Below are positions 1-9,995 of a stretch of DNA of 64,000 nt, piece by piece. The stretch is from Alisma plantago-aquatica (Eukaryota > Streptophyta > Magnoliopsida > Alismatales > Alismataceae), in NCBI GenBank assembly GCA_963693085.1, contig OY856409.1, positions 526,217,303 to 526,281,302 on the forward strand. The letters are read 5' to 3'. The notes under the pieces were generated by a model that had not been told where the DNA came from, made no database searches, and was given only the letters and a program-made list of their open reading frames with translations. How positions within the stretch are numbered: position 1 is the first letter of the stretch; every line of letters begins with the position of its first letter. The position numbers and the translations under genes were made by a program.

Positions 1-317
1 AGGAGGTACAAAAAAACAACTGAGCACATAATAAATGGGTTAGACCATCTGTAACGATCCTCTCTCCCATTTATCCCCAATTAAGCCATACCGAGAGGGC
101 AAGGTCCATTAAAAATTCTGGGATAAAGATTTAACAAATAACCAATAATTATTAGAATTTTCATTGAATGGAAAATAGTTTAATAAAAATATGAAGATAG
201 AAATCATTAGAATATTAAAAAAAGTATATAGAAATATCTAAATTGGTATCAAACTAAAATGAGATAGTATATCTCTATATTGAATACGTGGGGGAAGCAA
301 AAGATACACATGTAGGT
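1..317. repeat. Left arm of a large imperfect inverted repeat
   Basis: Positions 75-317 match, in reverse complement, positions 909-1132. Shared blocks include CCCCAATTAAG at 75, TTCATTGAATGGAAAA, ATATGAAGATAGAAAT and ACACATGTAGGT. By eye the identity is roughly 70-75 percent with small indels. The outer part (1-74) also resembles, in reverse complement, the DNA at 17477-17515 (GGATC followed by GTTAC). The repeat therefore probably runs on past the LTR element that now separates the two halves, and may extend off the left edge. No ORF is seen. It could be a fold-back transposon or an inverted duplication of older repeat DNA. Confidence 0.6.
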
Positions 318-908
318 ATAATAGTATGTAGGGCCCAATTCAGTCTTAAGTGATATTTTATGAACATAATAGTAATACTTGGGTGTTAAAGATTAATTAT
401 AGGTTGTCTTGGAAAATAAGTCATCTTGAAGAAATGTACGTGGTTTCAACTATGAATACTGGCCTTATTGACTTCTGATGTTTTTCAAAGTGTTACAAAT
501 GGATACAATTAAACTACTTGCTTTTTTATTTAACCTGCAAACTATAAGGCCCTATGTGTATCATTTTATAGGAACATAACTTGCTCGTGCCCAATATGCC
601 ATCTCTGGTAAGTTGAATGAACATGTGGGAGGAAGAATTCATTGCGATGACTGGTGATGAATCCGGGATAGGAAGATCACTAACATGTCAAGTCGATAAA
701 GGAAGGTTGATATAAAACCAAGCCCGGGTGGGGGAAGTTTTTGAGAGTCCACTACATGGAACAAAATCTAAAGAGAGGGTACCCCAAAAATATTGCCCTA
801 AAGAAAGGGTATACCACAAAGAGTGAGAAAATATGGGTCGAGAAGTTATAAAAAATGCATGTTCAATTAAATAATAATAATTCTTGCTATGGTAGTTTAT
901 TTTGTTTC
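318..908. other. Spacer of the inverted repeat, no gene seen
   Basis: This AT-rich stretch lies between the two inverted arms. I see no convincing ORF, transposon end or RNA gene in it. Confidence 0.4.
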
Positions 909-1137
909 ACCTACATGTGTATATTTTGTTTCCCCCATGTACTCAGTATAGAGATTAACTGGCCATGTTTTTGTTTCACATCATTTTAGATATATCTCTA
1001 TACTTTTATACTTTTGTATTAATTTCTATCTTCATATTGTTAGCAAACTCTTTTCCATTCAATGAAATTTTTAAACCTTGATCCTGGACTTATGATAATG
1101 GCATGTGTCCTCTCAGTCCACCTTAATTGGGGAAAAC
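909..1137. repeat. Right arm of the inverted repeat, interrupted by an LTR element
   Basis: This is the reverse-complement partner of 75-317. It ends in TTAATTGGGG at 1123-1132. The next five bases, AAAAC (1133-1137), are the target-site copy of the copia element that starts at 1138. The other copy, ATAAC, is at 17477-17481. Arm similarity appears to resume after 17481. Confidence 0.6.
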
Positions 1138-2008
1138 TGTTGGATCCTATATGGGTGATAAGATGCTCTAGAGGGGGGTGAATAGAGCTGACAACACTTA
1201 AACAAAACTCATTAAACCTTCAAGATATATGACAAGATAAGGTTGCTAAATAGGTAATTTGAGTGCAACTAACACATACATAGCAAGGGAGAAAGAGATT
1301 GAACATGCACCAATTAGACAAGCTATTTAGAGTGGTTCCACACTTCAAACTAGAAGTGTGTCAGTCCACTTGCCTAGAGAGGTCAACCTCTAAGACTTCC
1401 AAACTATTGCACTCTTATATTCATTCATAAGACATACAATGCATGACCAAACAAAAGACTTGCCTATCAAATACAAAGAGTCTTCAACCTTACCAAGGAC
1501 TTACCCACTTTGCAAGAGTCTTCGGCCTTCTCAAAGGACTTACCCAATCTTGCACAAGTCTTCAGCCTTGCAGGGATCACCCACTCTTCTTAGATCTTCA
1601 GCTTTTGACTTCACCTTCACTCGAAGAAGCTTCCACCAAGGACTTACCTACTTGAGCAAGGAGTCTTCTGCCTTCACCAAGGACTTACCCACTCTTGCTC
1701 CAAGTCTTCAGCCTTGATCTTCACCAAAGGATGCCTTCCCATGTTCTTCTTCACCTGTCTTGGACAAGAGAGAGAACCTTCATCTTCATGATTGAAAAGA
1801 TAGAAAGAGAGGTGGTGGAAGTGAGAGCCTCACAAGATATACATGTACGACTAGCTCTCTTACAGATTTCCTACTCACTCTAATGGATGTAGCAAGTGAT
1901 TAAGCTTACACAGAGAGAGGAGACGGTAGGAAGCACTCAACTATAGAATAGGAACCTCACATAGAGTTTGCAATGAATGCTCAACATTAGAATGAAGCCC
2001 AAGGGGTC

Positions 2009-2018
2009 CTATTTATAG
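2009..2018 (-). promoter_or_regulatory. LTR TATA box
   Basis: CTATAAATAG on the minus strand, in a GC-richer context typical of plant LTR promoters. It lies about 725 bp into the LTR and 140-370 bp downstream of the palindromic motif array. The same site is at 16742-16751 in the other LTR. Confidence 0.6.
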
Positions 2019-2154
2019 TTGGGGATGCCTATTAGCCTTTGGGAACACTTGTGAATGAAAACTAGCCATTTTGTGGCTTGCAACAGATCTATTTTCACTT
2101 GTTGCAACTCCACAACGGCTAGAAGCACTTTTCTGCACTTTTCCATACAATGCA

Positions 2155-2386
2155 ATCTGTCGAGTTTCTATATAGGTAACTCCACCGATAGAGTAAAAGA
2201 CAAAGCCGATATTCAGACCATCAGTCAAGTTTGTCCTGAGGAAACTCGACCGACCAATGAAAATTGATTTGGCTAGTTACTCCATCGGTCGAGTTCTATG
2301 AAAACACAACTCAACCGATGCAATCTCCAAAAAAATGATCAAGGATGATCGGTCGAGTTTTCAGGATGGGAAACTCGACCGACAAA
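2155..2386. repeat. Array of four palindromic GGTCGAGTT...AACTCGACC motifs in U3
   Basis: Four inverted pairs lie near 2155-2192, 2217-2253, 2281-2321 and 2347-2386. Each is a left half close to ATCGGTCGAGTTT, a loop of 8-16 bases, and a right half close to AAACTCGACCGAT. Loops differ between the four, while the stems are nearly the same. Confidence 0.75.
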
Positions 2387-2743
2387 GTGCCTGTAATCAA
2401 TTTTCAAAGTTGCATCTAAAGTGCTATAATATTTGATCTAAGTGCTCCTAATATTTTTCTAAGCTTAATTACAAGTCATACAATCATTATAAGTGATTTA
2501 TAACATGATTCTAATGGATATACATCATATTACAAAAATGTGCACTTGTATTGACTTTGACTTGTCTTTTCTCCAATTTGATATGCGCAAGTTAGGGCAA
2601 TTGGAGTGTGTCTATACCTAATCTGAAAACACTCAAGTAGAGGCATTAGACACCAATATGTGGAATGGTTAGTCATCATCAAAACACGGGTTTAGTCAAT
2701 TTAGACGTGAGTCAACATTGACCTAATTGACCTTGAGTCAACA

Positions 2744-2757
2744 TTCTCCCCCTTTTT
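2744..2757 (-). other. Polypurine tract
   Basis: Reads AAAAAGGGGGAGAA on the minus strand, directly followed by the TGTTGACTC start of the 3' LTR. It primes plus-strand DNA synthesis and fixes the element's orientation. Confidence 0.85.
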
Positions 2758-4651
2758 GAAGATGACAAACCATTCCATAAATGTATTGAAAGATTTTAAG
2801 TAAAGTCATACCTTTGGAGAAATCTAGGGGTTTCAATAGGACTAAGCTCATATGCTCCCCCTCAATTGATGTCCATGGAGTTCTCATACTCCCCCTCAAT
2901 TGATGCTATTTCTCCTGCATGGTTAGCTTTCATAACATTTATAGAATACGATGTCTTCTACTCATATATGTTCTACACATATATGTCTTCTCCCCTTTAA
3001 CCTACTCCCTTTACATGAACATGCTTCTCTTCTTCATGTAAGACATGCCTTCTTCCTCTTTTAAAAGAAGACATACCTTTCTCCCCCTTTGTCATTTCAA
3101 AAAGTGGGGTTATGAAGAAAGTAAGAAACATCACTTGTTAAAGAGAAAGGAGATAACACAAATATATATAAGGAGAGTAGAAGAGCATAGAAGGGGCTTG
3201 TCCAAGCATAGAAAGAAAAGCAAGTTAACACATATACTTGAACAACCCAAAATGCAAGATAAAGTGTTGTAGAAAAACAATAAAACATAATTTTGACCCT
3301 CAAGATGACGAAATTTGACCAAAAACCATCAGAGCTTATTGCAAAGCAATGAGTCTTGCTCAGAAGGTTGTTTCTACATAAAAAACACTACACTTGCAGC
3401 ACAAACAAAAACTGGAGAAAAATCTGCATAAAATCCAAAAAATACTCCAATTTCTACATATAATGTAGATCTATGTATCCTACATCACAATGTTATGCAA
3501 GCAACTCAAGATAGTAGATATGCAATTCAAGGAACAAGCTTGAGCATGTATGAAACAAGATATAAGCATAGCATATAGATGAGCAAAGATGCTAATTATA
3601 AACAAGGTTAGAACTACATGTATATGAACTACTAGTAGATGATATCACAAGTTAGGACTACTAGTAGGATATAGATCATAGAAAGAGATACCAAAAGATA
3701 CACAAGTTAAAGAGCAAGCTATGAGTAGATGAAGAGATATATCCAAACAAAGAGATAAGCAATTTTAGAAGCATGAAAGGATATAACTCACTAGATATGC
3801 ATCATTACCAAAAGATGATCACCACTAAGAACCTCAAGGTTGTATCAACACAAGATATACACCTATATAGATGTAGCAAGTTAGAGTACAATGGAAGCAA
3901 TTTTAGACACAACCAAGAGATCCAAAGAGATCATCATCAAAACCTGCAAAACAACTCAAAGCAAGTAATTGCAACATATAGATATACCAACCTAGAGCAA
4001 TTAGAGAGATAGAGTTGTAAGCAAGATAGGCAATTTAGAACATGGAAATATGCATATATAAAGGTACCAAAGGAGTGCCAAAGAATAAGGCTATTGATTG
4101 AGAAAATCTAGTTGAGAGGGAAATTCCCATTCAATAATCCAACTGTGTATTCTGTGCACAGTGTTATCGGTCGAGTTCTATGCATTGACAACTCGACCAA
4201 TGACAGATGTTGGCAACACCCATTGGTGCCTATCAGTCAAGTTTCAACCAGGACAAACTCGACTGACAGACCAGCTGTCAAAAAGCACATATATTTCATA
4301 AAAACATATTCAAAGGCATGCTAAATGTACAAACCATATCCAAACATGTCTAAGCAAGTTAGTAATGTACTATAGAAGCATTAGAAATAGTTTTTGAGAA
4401 AGTGTGAAGAGAATCACAAAATACCACTTTTGACTCAAAAACCATATGTATAGTGCACACTAACTTGACAAAAACAAGTTAGAAATGGTTATAAGCAATA
4501 AAACCTTTACCTTTGTGCTTACCATTACTTTTTCCACTTGTTGTCACCCTCTACACATCTCACCTTTCTTCTTTTATGTGGATTTACAAGTCAATTTGCA
4601 ATTCAATAGCTCAAGTCAATCCATTTGCAAGTACCTACAAGAAGAAAGATG
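2758..4651 (-). other. Non-coding internal region of the SIRE-like element (pol deleted)
   Basis: About 1.9 kb between the end of gag and the polypurine tract, where pol would normally be. It is AT-rich with no protease, integrase or RT motif. Two further copies of the LTR palindrome (ATCGGTCGAGTT...AACTCGACC type) lie at about 4164-4205 and 4227-4270, so the motif is not limited to the LTRs. Confidence 0.6.
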
Positions 4652-6401
4652 AAATGGTCCCCAATCATGTTTTTGGGTCCGGAGGGGTTAGTTTAGCAAC
4701 CCAAGTCCTATTGCTCTTGGGTGCTTTCCTAAAAGGACAACAAGTAGAATAATGACCAATTTCATTACAATAGTTGCATGTGCCCATAGTCTTGGAACTA
4801 GAGGATTCTCCATGGAAGATTGGAGGTCCTTTACCTTTGTTGTTCCCTTGGAGTACTATTATACCCCAAACCATGTCTACCAATTTGTTTGGTAGTATGA
4901 TGTAGGATGTCATTAAGACTCTTTTTACCAACTAAGAATCTTTGCAAAGAGGATATTAAACTGTCATTATCATACGTAAGAGAAGCAATAGTAGAAGACA
5001 AATTATTGATATTATCTCTAGCATGTAAAAGATCATTTTCTAAGAAAAGAGCTTTAGTTAAATAAGAATCTCTATCAATATGAAGAGCAGCAACATCATT
5101 CTATTTACTAGTAGAACTGGAACAAGATTCATGCACATTGATTTCAGCAAGCAAGGAGGCATTTTCTGTTTCTAATTCTTGCAAAACAAAATTTTTGTCC
5201 TTGTTTTCTGATTTAAGAATATCAATATCATGCATGAGAGAATAAACAATTAAAGTATGCTCTTCATTTGAACTAGGTATTAGAGGTTGAGCTTCTAGAA
5301 ATCTAGTCTTATCAATCAAATTAGCATTTTCAAGTTTAAGAGAATCTACTTGACTAAGACAATCATTTTTATCATCAAGCAAGCAAGAATTAGCATGTTC
5401 AAGATCATCTAATTCTACATGCAAATTATCAACAATTAAAGCAAGCTTTTTCTTTTTACTTTTAGAAGACTTAAGAGAGGCACAAATATCATGAATAATA
5501 GCAATCAAAGATTCTTTATCTAAAGATTTTAGATTTACCTCACTTGAGTCTTCACTTGTTGATGCTATAAGAGCAAAATGGCATTCTCCTTCATCACTAG
5601 AGCTTGAGCTTGATCCTTCACTTGAATTTTCACTTGAACTTGAGTTGGAGGAGCCACTTGAGCTTGATTGCCATTTCTTCTTCTGAAGATGGGTCTTTTT
5701 GCCTTGTGGGCAATCTTCCTTGTAGTGACCCTTCTTTCCACATGTGAAGCACCGGATGGAGGAGGACTTGCCTTTGTAGAGTTTACCCTTGGAGTACATG
5801 GCATCTTCTTTATCTTGAGAGGATAGAGAGACTTGTTCCATGATAGCTTCAATTTGAGCCTTCATTTCAGCCTTCTTCATTCTCTTTAGCTCTTTCTTCC
5901 CTTGTCTTTCTACTTCCTCCCTCTTGTCAAGTGTAGCTTCATGTGCTTGTAGATTTCCAATGAGCTCTTCAATAGGAATATCCCTAAGAGACCTTGCTTC
6001 TTTAATGGAAGTCACCTTGGGTTCCCACCGCTTGGGAAGAGTTCTAAGGATCTTTGAGTTGATCTCTCCACTAGACATAGGATGTCCTAGAATAGCAAGA
6101 CCAATCAAAATGGTGTTGAGCCTTGAGTACATGTTGGATATACTCTCCTCCTTTCCCATCTTGAACTTCTCAAGCAGCCCTTTAAGCATGTAGACTTTGC
6201 TTTCCTTCACTTGATATGTCCCTTCATAAGTGATGCAAAGCTTTCTCCATACCTCATAGGTTGTTTCACATGAAGAAATCTGATTGATCTCAGTGGGGAT
6301 CATGGAGGCATAGAGGATGTGCATGGCTCTAGCATTTAAGGTTGCTTTCTTCAATGTAGCTTCATCCCATTCTTCAATCTTTGTCTTTGGTAGCATGTAT
6401 G
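4652..6401 (-). pseudogene. gag: SIRE-like gag, 3' part (split and broken)
   Basis: Capsid-like protein that would package the element RNA in cytoplasmic particles. Reading from 6401 downwards, the frame starts at LPKTKIEEWDEAT and runs through a UBN2-type gag region with WRKLC and LRTLPKRWEP blocks. A lysine-rich stretch and the CCHC knuckle CFTCGKKGHYKEDC (5710-5751) follow, then a serine/acidic tract and a long predicted coiled coil. A stop at 5101-5103 breaks the frame, but gag-like sequence continues. After a frameshift a second knuckle, CNYCNEIGHYSTC, lies at about 4755-4795. Homology ends near WVAKLTPPDPKT, where the protease linker would begin. The N-terminal part is at 15677-15817, separated by the inserted copia element. 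Confidence 0.8.
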
Positions 6402-7579
6402 TGTTGGTATGTATGCCCATAGAGCAAGTCATATGATGATTGTAATGTGATACTTTGTAAATGATTTGAATAATAATAAAGGCAATTTCCAATCTATATG
6501 TTTAAACTGTTTCTGAGATGATGGTGTAACATGATAGATGTCTAAAGAATGATTTTACTCAATGACGTATGCTTTTAGGTTAAGGACCTAAACGATGAGA
6601 TCATGCGGATGTCAAGAGTATACATTATTGTTTGGTCCCTAGTTGGTTGTTATTGTGGAAATAACCATAGACATCAATAACACTACAGACTAGATTGTGT
6701 GTTGGTTGATGACAGAATGTCATTAGTCATGATATAGTGATATCAAACCAAGCACATAGGTACTTGTTAGAGAACAAGGTACCAGACAGACCCACCGTGA
6801 GAGTGACACATGGAACCATGACTTGGTAGTCACAGTCATCTCTCACAGTGATGGTGGTGAGTGTGATTCTTAGACCTGAAATCACTACACTCAACACATG
6901 TCGTTGGGTACACTTTGACATCATCAAACGCAGTCCTGAAACATGGGTTGTTATAAAGGTGATGATTGGGTGGCTTTGACACATAGGGATTTTAAGAGGT
7001 GAGTGATAGATATGGGATTTGTCCCTCCTGAGGGAGTTTGATGTCCTTGGCCACTTGATGAGTAGGATTGAGAAAGGCATGCACATGCACGTGTGAATCA
7101 ATATGTGATATTGATGTCATACATATCTCACCCAGTCTGCTCTGAGATCAAGGAAACGAATGAACGTTGACAGGATGACTGTTGCATGCCTCGAGTTTAT
7201 TCAGGATATCAGTGACAAAGGAATTATACATTCACTATAACACCATTCACGGATTGTAGGATTGAAAGTTGTTCTCCAACTTTCTATTTCACTTGGGTAG
7301 CATTGATGTGTGACTAGGCACCACTCTTTGCTTGTGAAGTCATAAGTGTTATGGACTTTCACTGCCAATGTGAAATGGACCTGTAGGGTCACACACATAG
7401 GATTTAACCTAGAATAGGAGTTTGTCCACAAACATGTTTAGATTGATTACTAAAGGAGTTTAGTAGTTGAATTAAACACTCAATCAATTGATATCTCAAT
7501 ATCATAGTGTTCAATGTGTTGGACTGATTTATTAGAGTATCAGATTGATTGAAACTGTGATTGACTGATTCTGCACAAT

Positions 7580-7985
7580 CTGCACTCCCAACTGATCGGC
7601 TCATGTGATGAATCGATCGGCTCAGCTTGGTGAACTGATCGACTTAGGTTGTGAGTCGATCCACTCATGAATAGGATGAAACGATTGCTTCAAGTATTGA
7701 AATGATCGGTTCAATTGTTGCAACCGAGCAAGTTGGGAAAGTAGGATTGGTGATAAATTTCTTTTCGTTTCACTTGCCCAATTTAATTGGAACAAGGATT
7801 GATATTTGATACCAATTAGAAACAAAAGATGGAAAGTCAATCAAGAACTGACCAGGACCATGAACCGACCGGTTCAGAAGTGAACTGATCGGCTCATGGG
7901 TCCCAACCGATCGGTTGAGGTATCAACCGACCAGCTCAGATCCCCAACCGACCGTTTCAGTTGTGATACGATCGGTTCAGGTTGT
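7580..7985. repeat. Array of CGATCGGTTCA / CGATCGGCTCA motifs in U3
   Basis: About a dozen copies of a degenerate motif close to AACCGATCGGTTCA or AACTGATCGGCTCA are spaced roughly 20-35 bp apart, in two clusters (7580-7745 and 7860-7985). The CCGATCGG core is self-complementary. The array ends about 95 bp upstream of the TATA box. The same array is in the other LTR (14620-15015), and related copies lie in the leader at 9095-9260. Confidence 0.7.
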
Positions 7986-8079
7986 GCAGTTGGTTGTTTT
8001 TGTGGAAAATCTCGAACCCTTCTACTCCTGCTTTAGTCCCGCATTTCCCGGGATAGAGAACCATGTCCCATGACCCTCC

Positions 8080-8087
8080 TATATATA
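8080..8087 (+). promoter_or_regulatory. LTR TATA box
   Basis: TATATATA followed by GGG, inside the 5' LTR directly downstream of the motif array. The equivalent site in the 3' LTR is at 15112-15121. Confidence 0.6.
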
Positions 8088-8642
8088 GGGTATTGGGGGC
8101 TTCTCAAAGTACAACCCAGTGCAACCAGTTGCTCTGTGAAGTTGTCGTTCTCTCTGGTTTTGGTAACTGAGACAGAGCCCGAGCAAGTGCTACCCGATAA
8201 GGGAGGCACAGTAAGGGAAGACAACTGCAGAAAGTGACTGGTGGCAAGAGAGTGTGTTGGCGACCAGTACGCCGACAAGAGGGTGTGACTCCTTCCGATT
8301 CCTTGTGGGATAAGGAGATCGGAGTTCCAGGCAGTCTGTGTGGACGACTGCAGAGGCAGGAGATGTCTGTCGCTCGAAGGACAACTATCAATCCCGATAG
8401 TCCCGGTGAGACCAGGAGTCTTCAGTCTTGGTGCGACCAGGAGTTGCACAGACACCGTCCAAGACCGGAGGTGAAGACCGCGCAAGGCGTGAGGTACTGT
8501 CTCCGAGCAAGCCTCGGGACAAGGTATGCATCCAAAAACCATCTTTACTATTATATAGACGTTGACGCGATTCCTTTTGGTCTAGGTTTTGGGAGAAAAT
8601 TTTTGTTTCTGCTGCTTTTCTGCCTCCCCTAAAACCCAACAG

Positions 8643-8652
8643 TGGTATTAGC
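8643..8652 (+). other. Primer-binding site (diverged initiator-tRNA-Met)
   Basis: TGGTATTAGC begins two bases after the LTR end. It differs from TGGTATCAGA-type sites, which suggests decay since insertion. Confidence 0.7.
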
Positions 8653-9995
8653 ACTACGTCAACTGCTCTATATTTTAGGATTATCGATATGATCGATTTT
8701 GGTTTGTCGCCTTTAGTTATTGCATACGATGTGAATAAAATTGGCTTTATGCAGGTCCAATCCACAAATCCCAAATATACATATATGATATGTAATATTA
8801 ATGCACTTGATACGCATCGCCCTTAAACGAGTTTTGTGGTGGATGTGTAGCATGATTATGGCTTATAAACCCTATATCTATGTGTGGTTGTATGTGGTTG
8901 CTTTCATCTCGATCTACACACCGATTCCCTTTTCTCCTATTCCTGATGTAACTCAAAATAATTCGATATTTCTTTTCCTACCTTTGCTCCCCCCGAATGT
9001 AACTCGGGGTTTCACAATTCAATTGTAAATAGGATAGATTTTATTTCTTGTTATGTAAAAGAATGGCGGATGACCTGAGACGATTGATTCAAGGCGTGAA
9101 CTGATCGGTTGGTGTTCCAGACGACCGGTTCGAGGAGCGAGATGAGCGGGTGGCGACTTGAGGAGATGCACGACGACCGGTGAACCGATCGGCTGGAGGC
9201 GCCAGTCGATCGACTGGTGGCACTCGAACAACCAACTTGATGGTGAGCCGATCAGTCATGAAGATGAGATGATCAAACCCAGAAAGACAGGCACAGATTT
9301 CATCTTGTACAGGTTGCATGTGATGTAGACCTAGATGATCGTGATTCCTCTTGGCTCAAGCAATCACAATAGGATGGTCATAATCATTGCTTTTATCGTT
9401 TTGCATGTTTTCTGTGGGATATAGCATGTATATGATACGTACCATATATTGTGGTGATTGGATATGTATATGTATGTATAAAAACCAAATCCCTCATTAA
9501 ATATTAAAGTTGTAGATGCCTTCCAAATGTGAAACACGTGAAAAGCTTGATCGACTAAGTGTGGGCACGACCTAGCATGGTGCACCGTCTATCTCGTCAA
9601 AGCATGAAGGATGAATGTGTGGGTCTGCCCTAGCAGGGTGCATATTCATCGTGTTGGCTTTGGGTCGAACTTAACAAGGTGATCTAGATGGGATCTAGTA
9701 CCTTGAGGCATGGATATGATCATGGCAAAGAGTTGCATATGACATCTTTCAAGAGTTGCATATGATGCAATTGGCAAGAGTTGCCTACCTGGGAGATCTG
9801 AGTTGTGGGTGACAACCCTATCTGGTCCATGGCTGAGAGGATTTTAGGATCTTAACCCACTAGAAGATTGTACGCTGCAATCTTCCGAATTGATGGTGAG
9901 GGCTGTGAATTTGAATGAAAATAGTGGGAGCGATAATTAATTAAAGGCCTAATTAACTATCGTCAAATTTTATTCAAATCAAATCAAAAGGAGTT
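8653..9995 (+). other. Leader and missing gag region of the nested copia
   Basis: About 1.3 kb with no long ORF and no recognisable capsid or zinc-knuckle sequence. It carries further GATCGG-type motifs at about 9095-9260. A normal copia gag would be expected here or just downstream, so most of gag seems deleted or decayed. Confidence 0.5.

Larger units (their letters stand above)
1138..2743 (-). repeat. 3' LTR of the SIRE-like element
   Basis: The plus-strand text starts TGTTGGATCC and ends GAGTCAACA, and matches 15869-17476 along its whole length with scattered substitutions. On the element's own strand the LTR begins TGTTGACTC directly after the polypurine tract. U3 holds four palindromic motifs (2155-2386) and a TATA box (2009-2018). 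The lower-numbered part is R/U5. Confidence 0.9.
6402..8641 (+). repeat. 5' LTR of the nested copia element
   Basis: Runs from TGTTGGTATG to AAAACCCAACA and is nearly collinear with 13434-15676. It includes a motif array at 7580-7985, a TATA box at 8080-8087 and a downstream leader of about 550 bp. Antisense reading of its first 90 bp extends the interrupted gag frame of the host element, which is a chance read-through. Confidence 0.9.

Noticed and set aside
1439..1717. Open frame of 92 codons rich in Ser/Thr/Pro in the SIRE-like LTR (copy at 16170-16448)
   Set aside because: It lies antisense to the element within R/U5, arises from a degenerate CTTACC/TCTTCA repeat, and both copies are LTR duplicates.
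2155..2386. Regular short repeats with variable spacers that could suggest a CRISPR-like array
   Set aside because: The repeats are inverted pairs inside a plant LTR, spacers are unequal and there are no cas genes. The context is clearly eukaryotic.
6402..6492. N-terminal extension of the gag reading frame into the nested LTR
   Set aside because: The first ~30 codons come from antisense LTR sequence of the inserted copia. The true N-terminus is at 15817.
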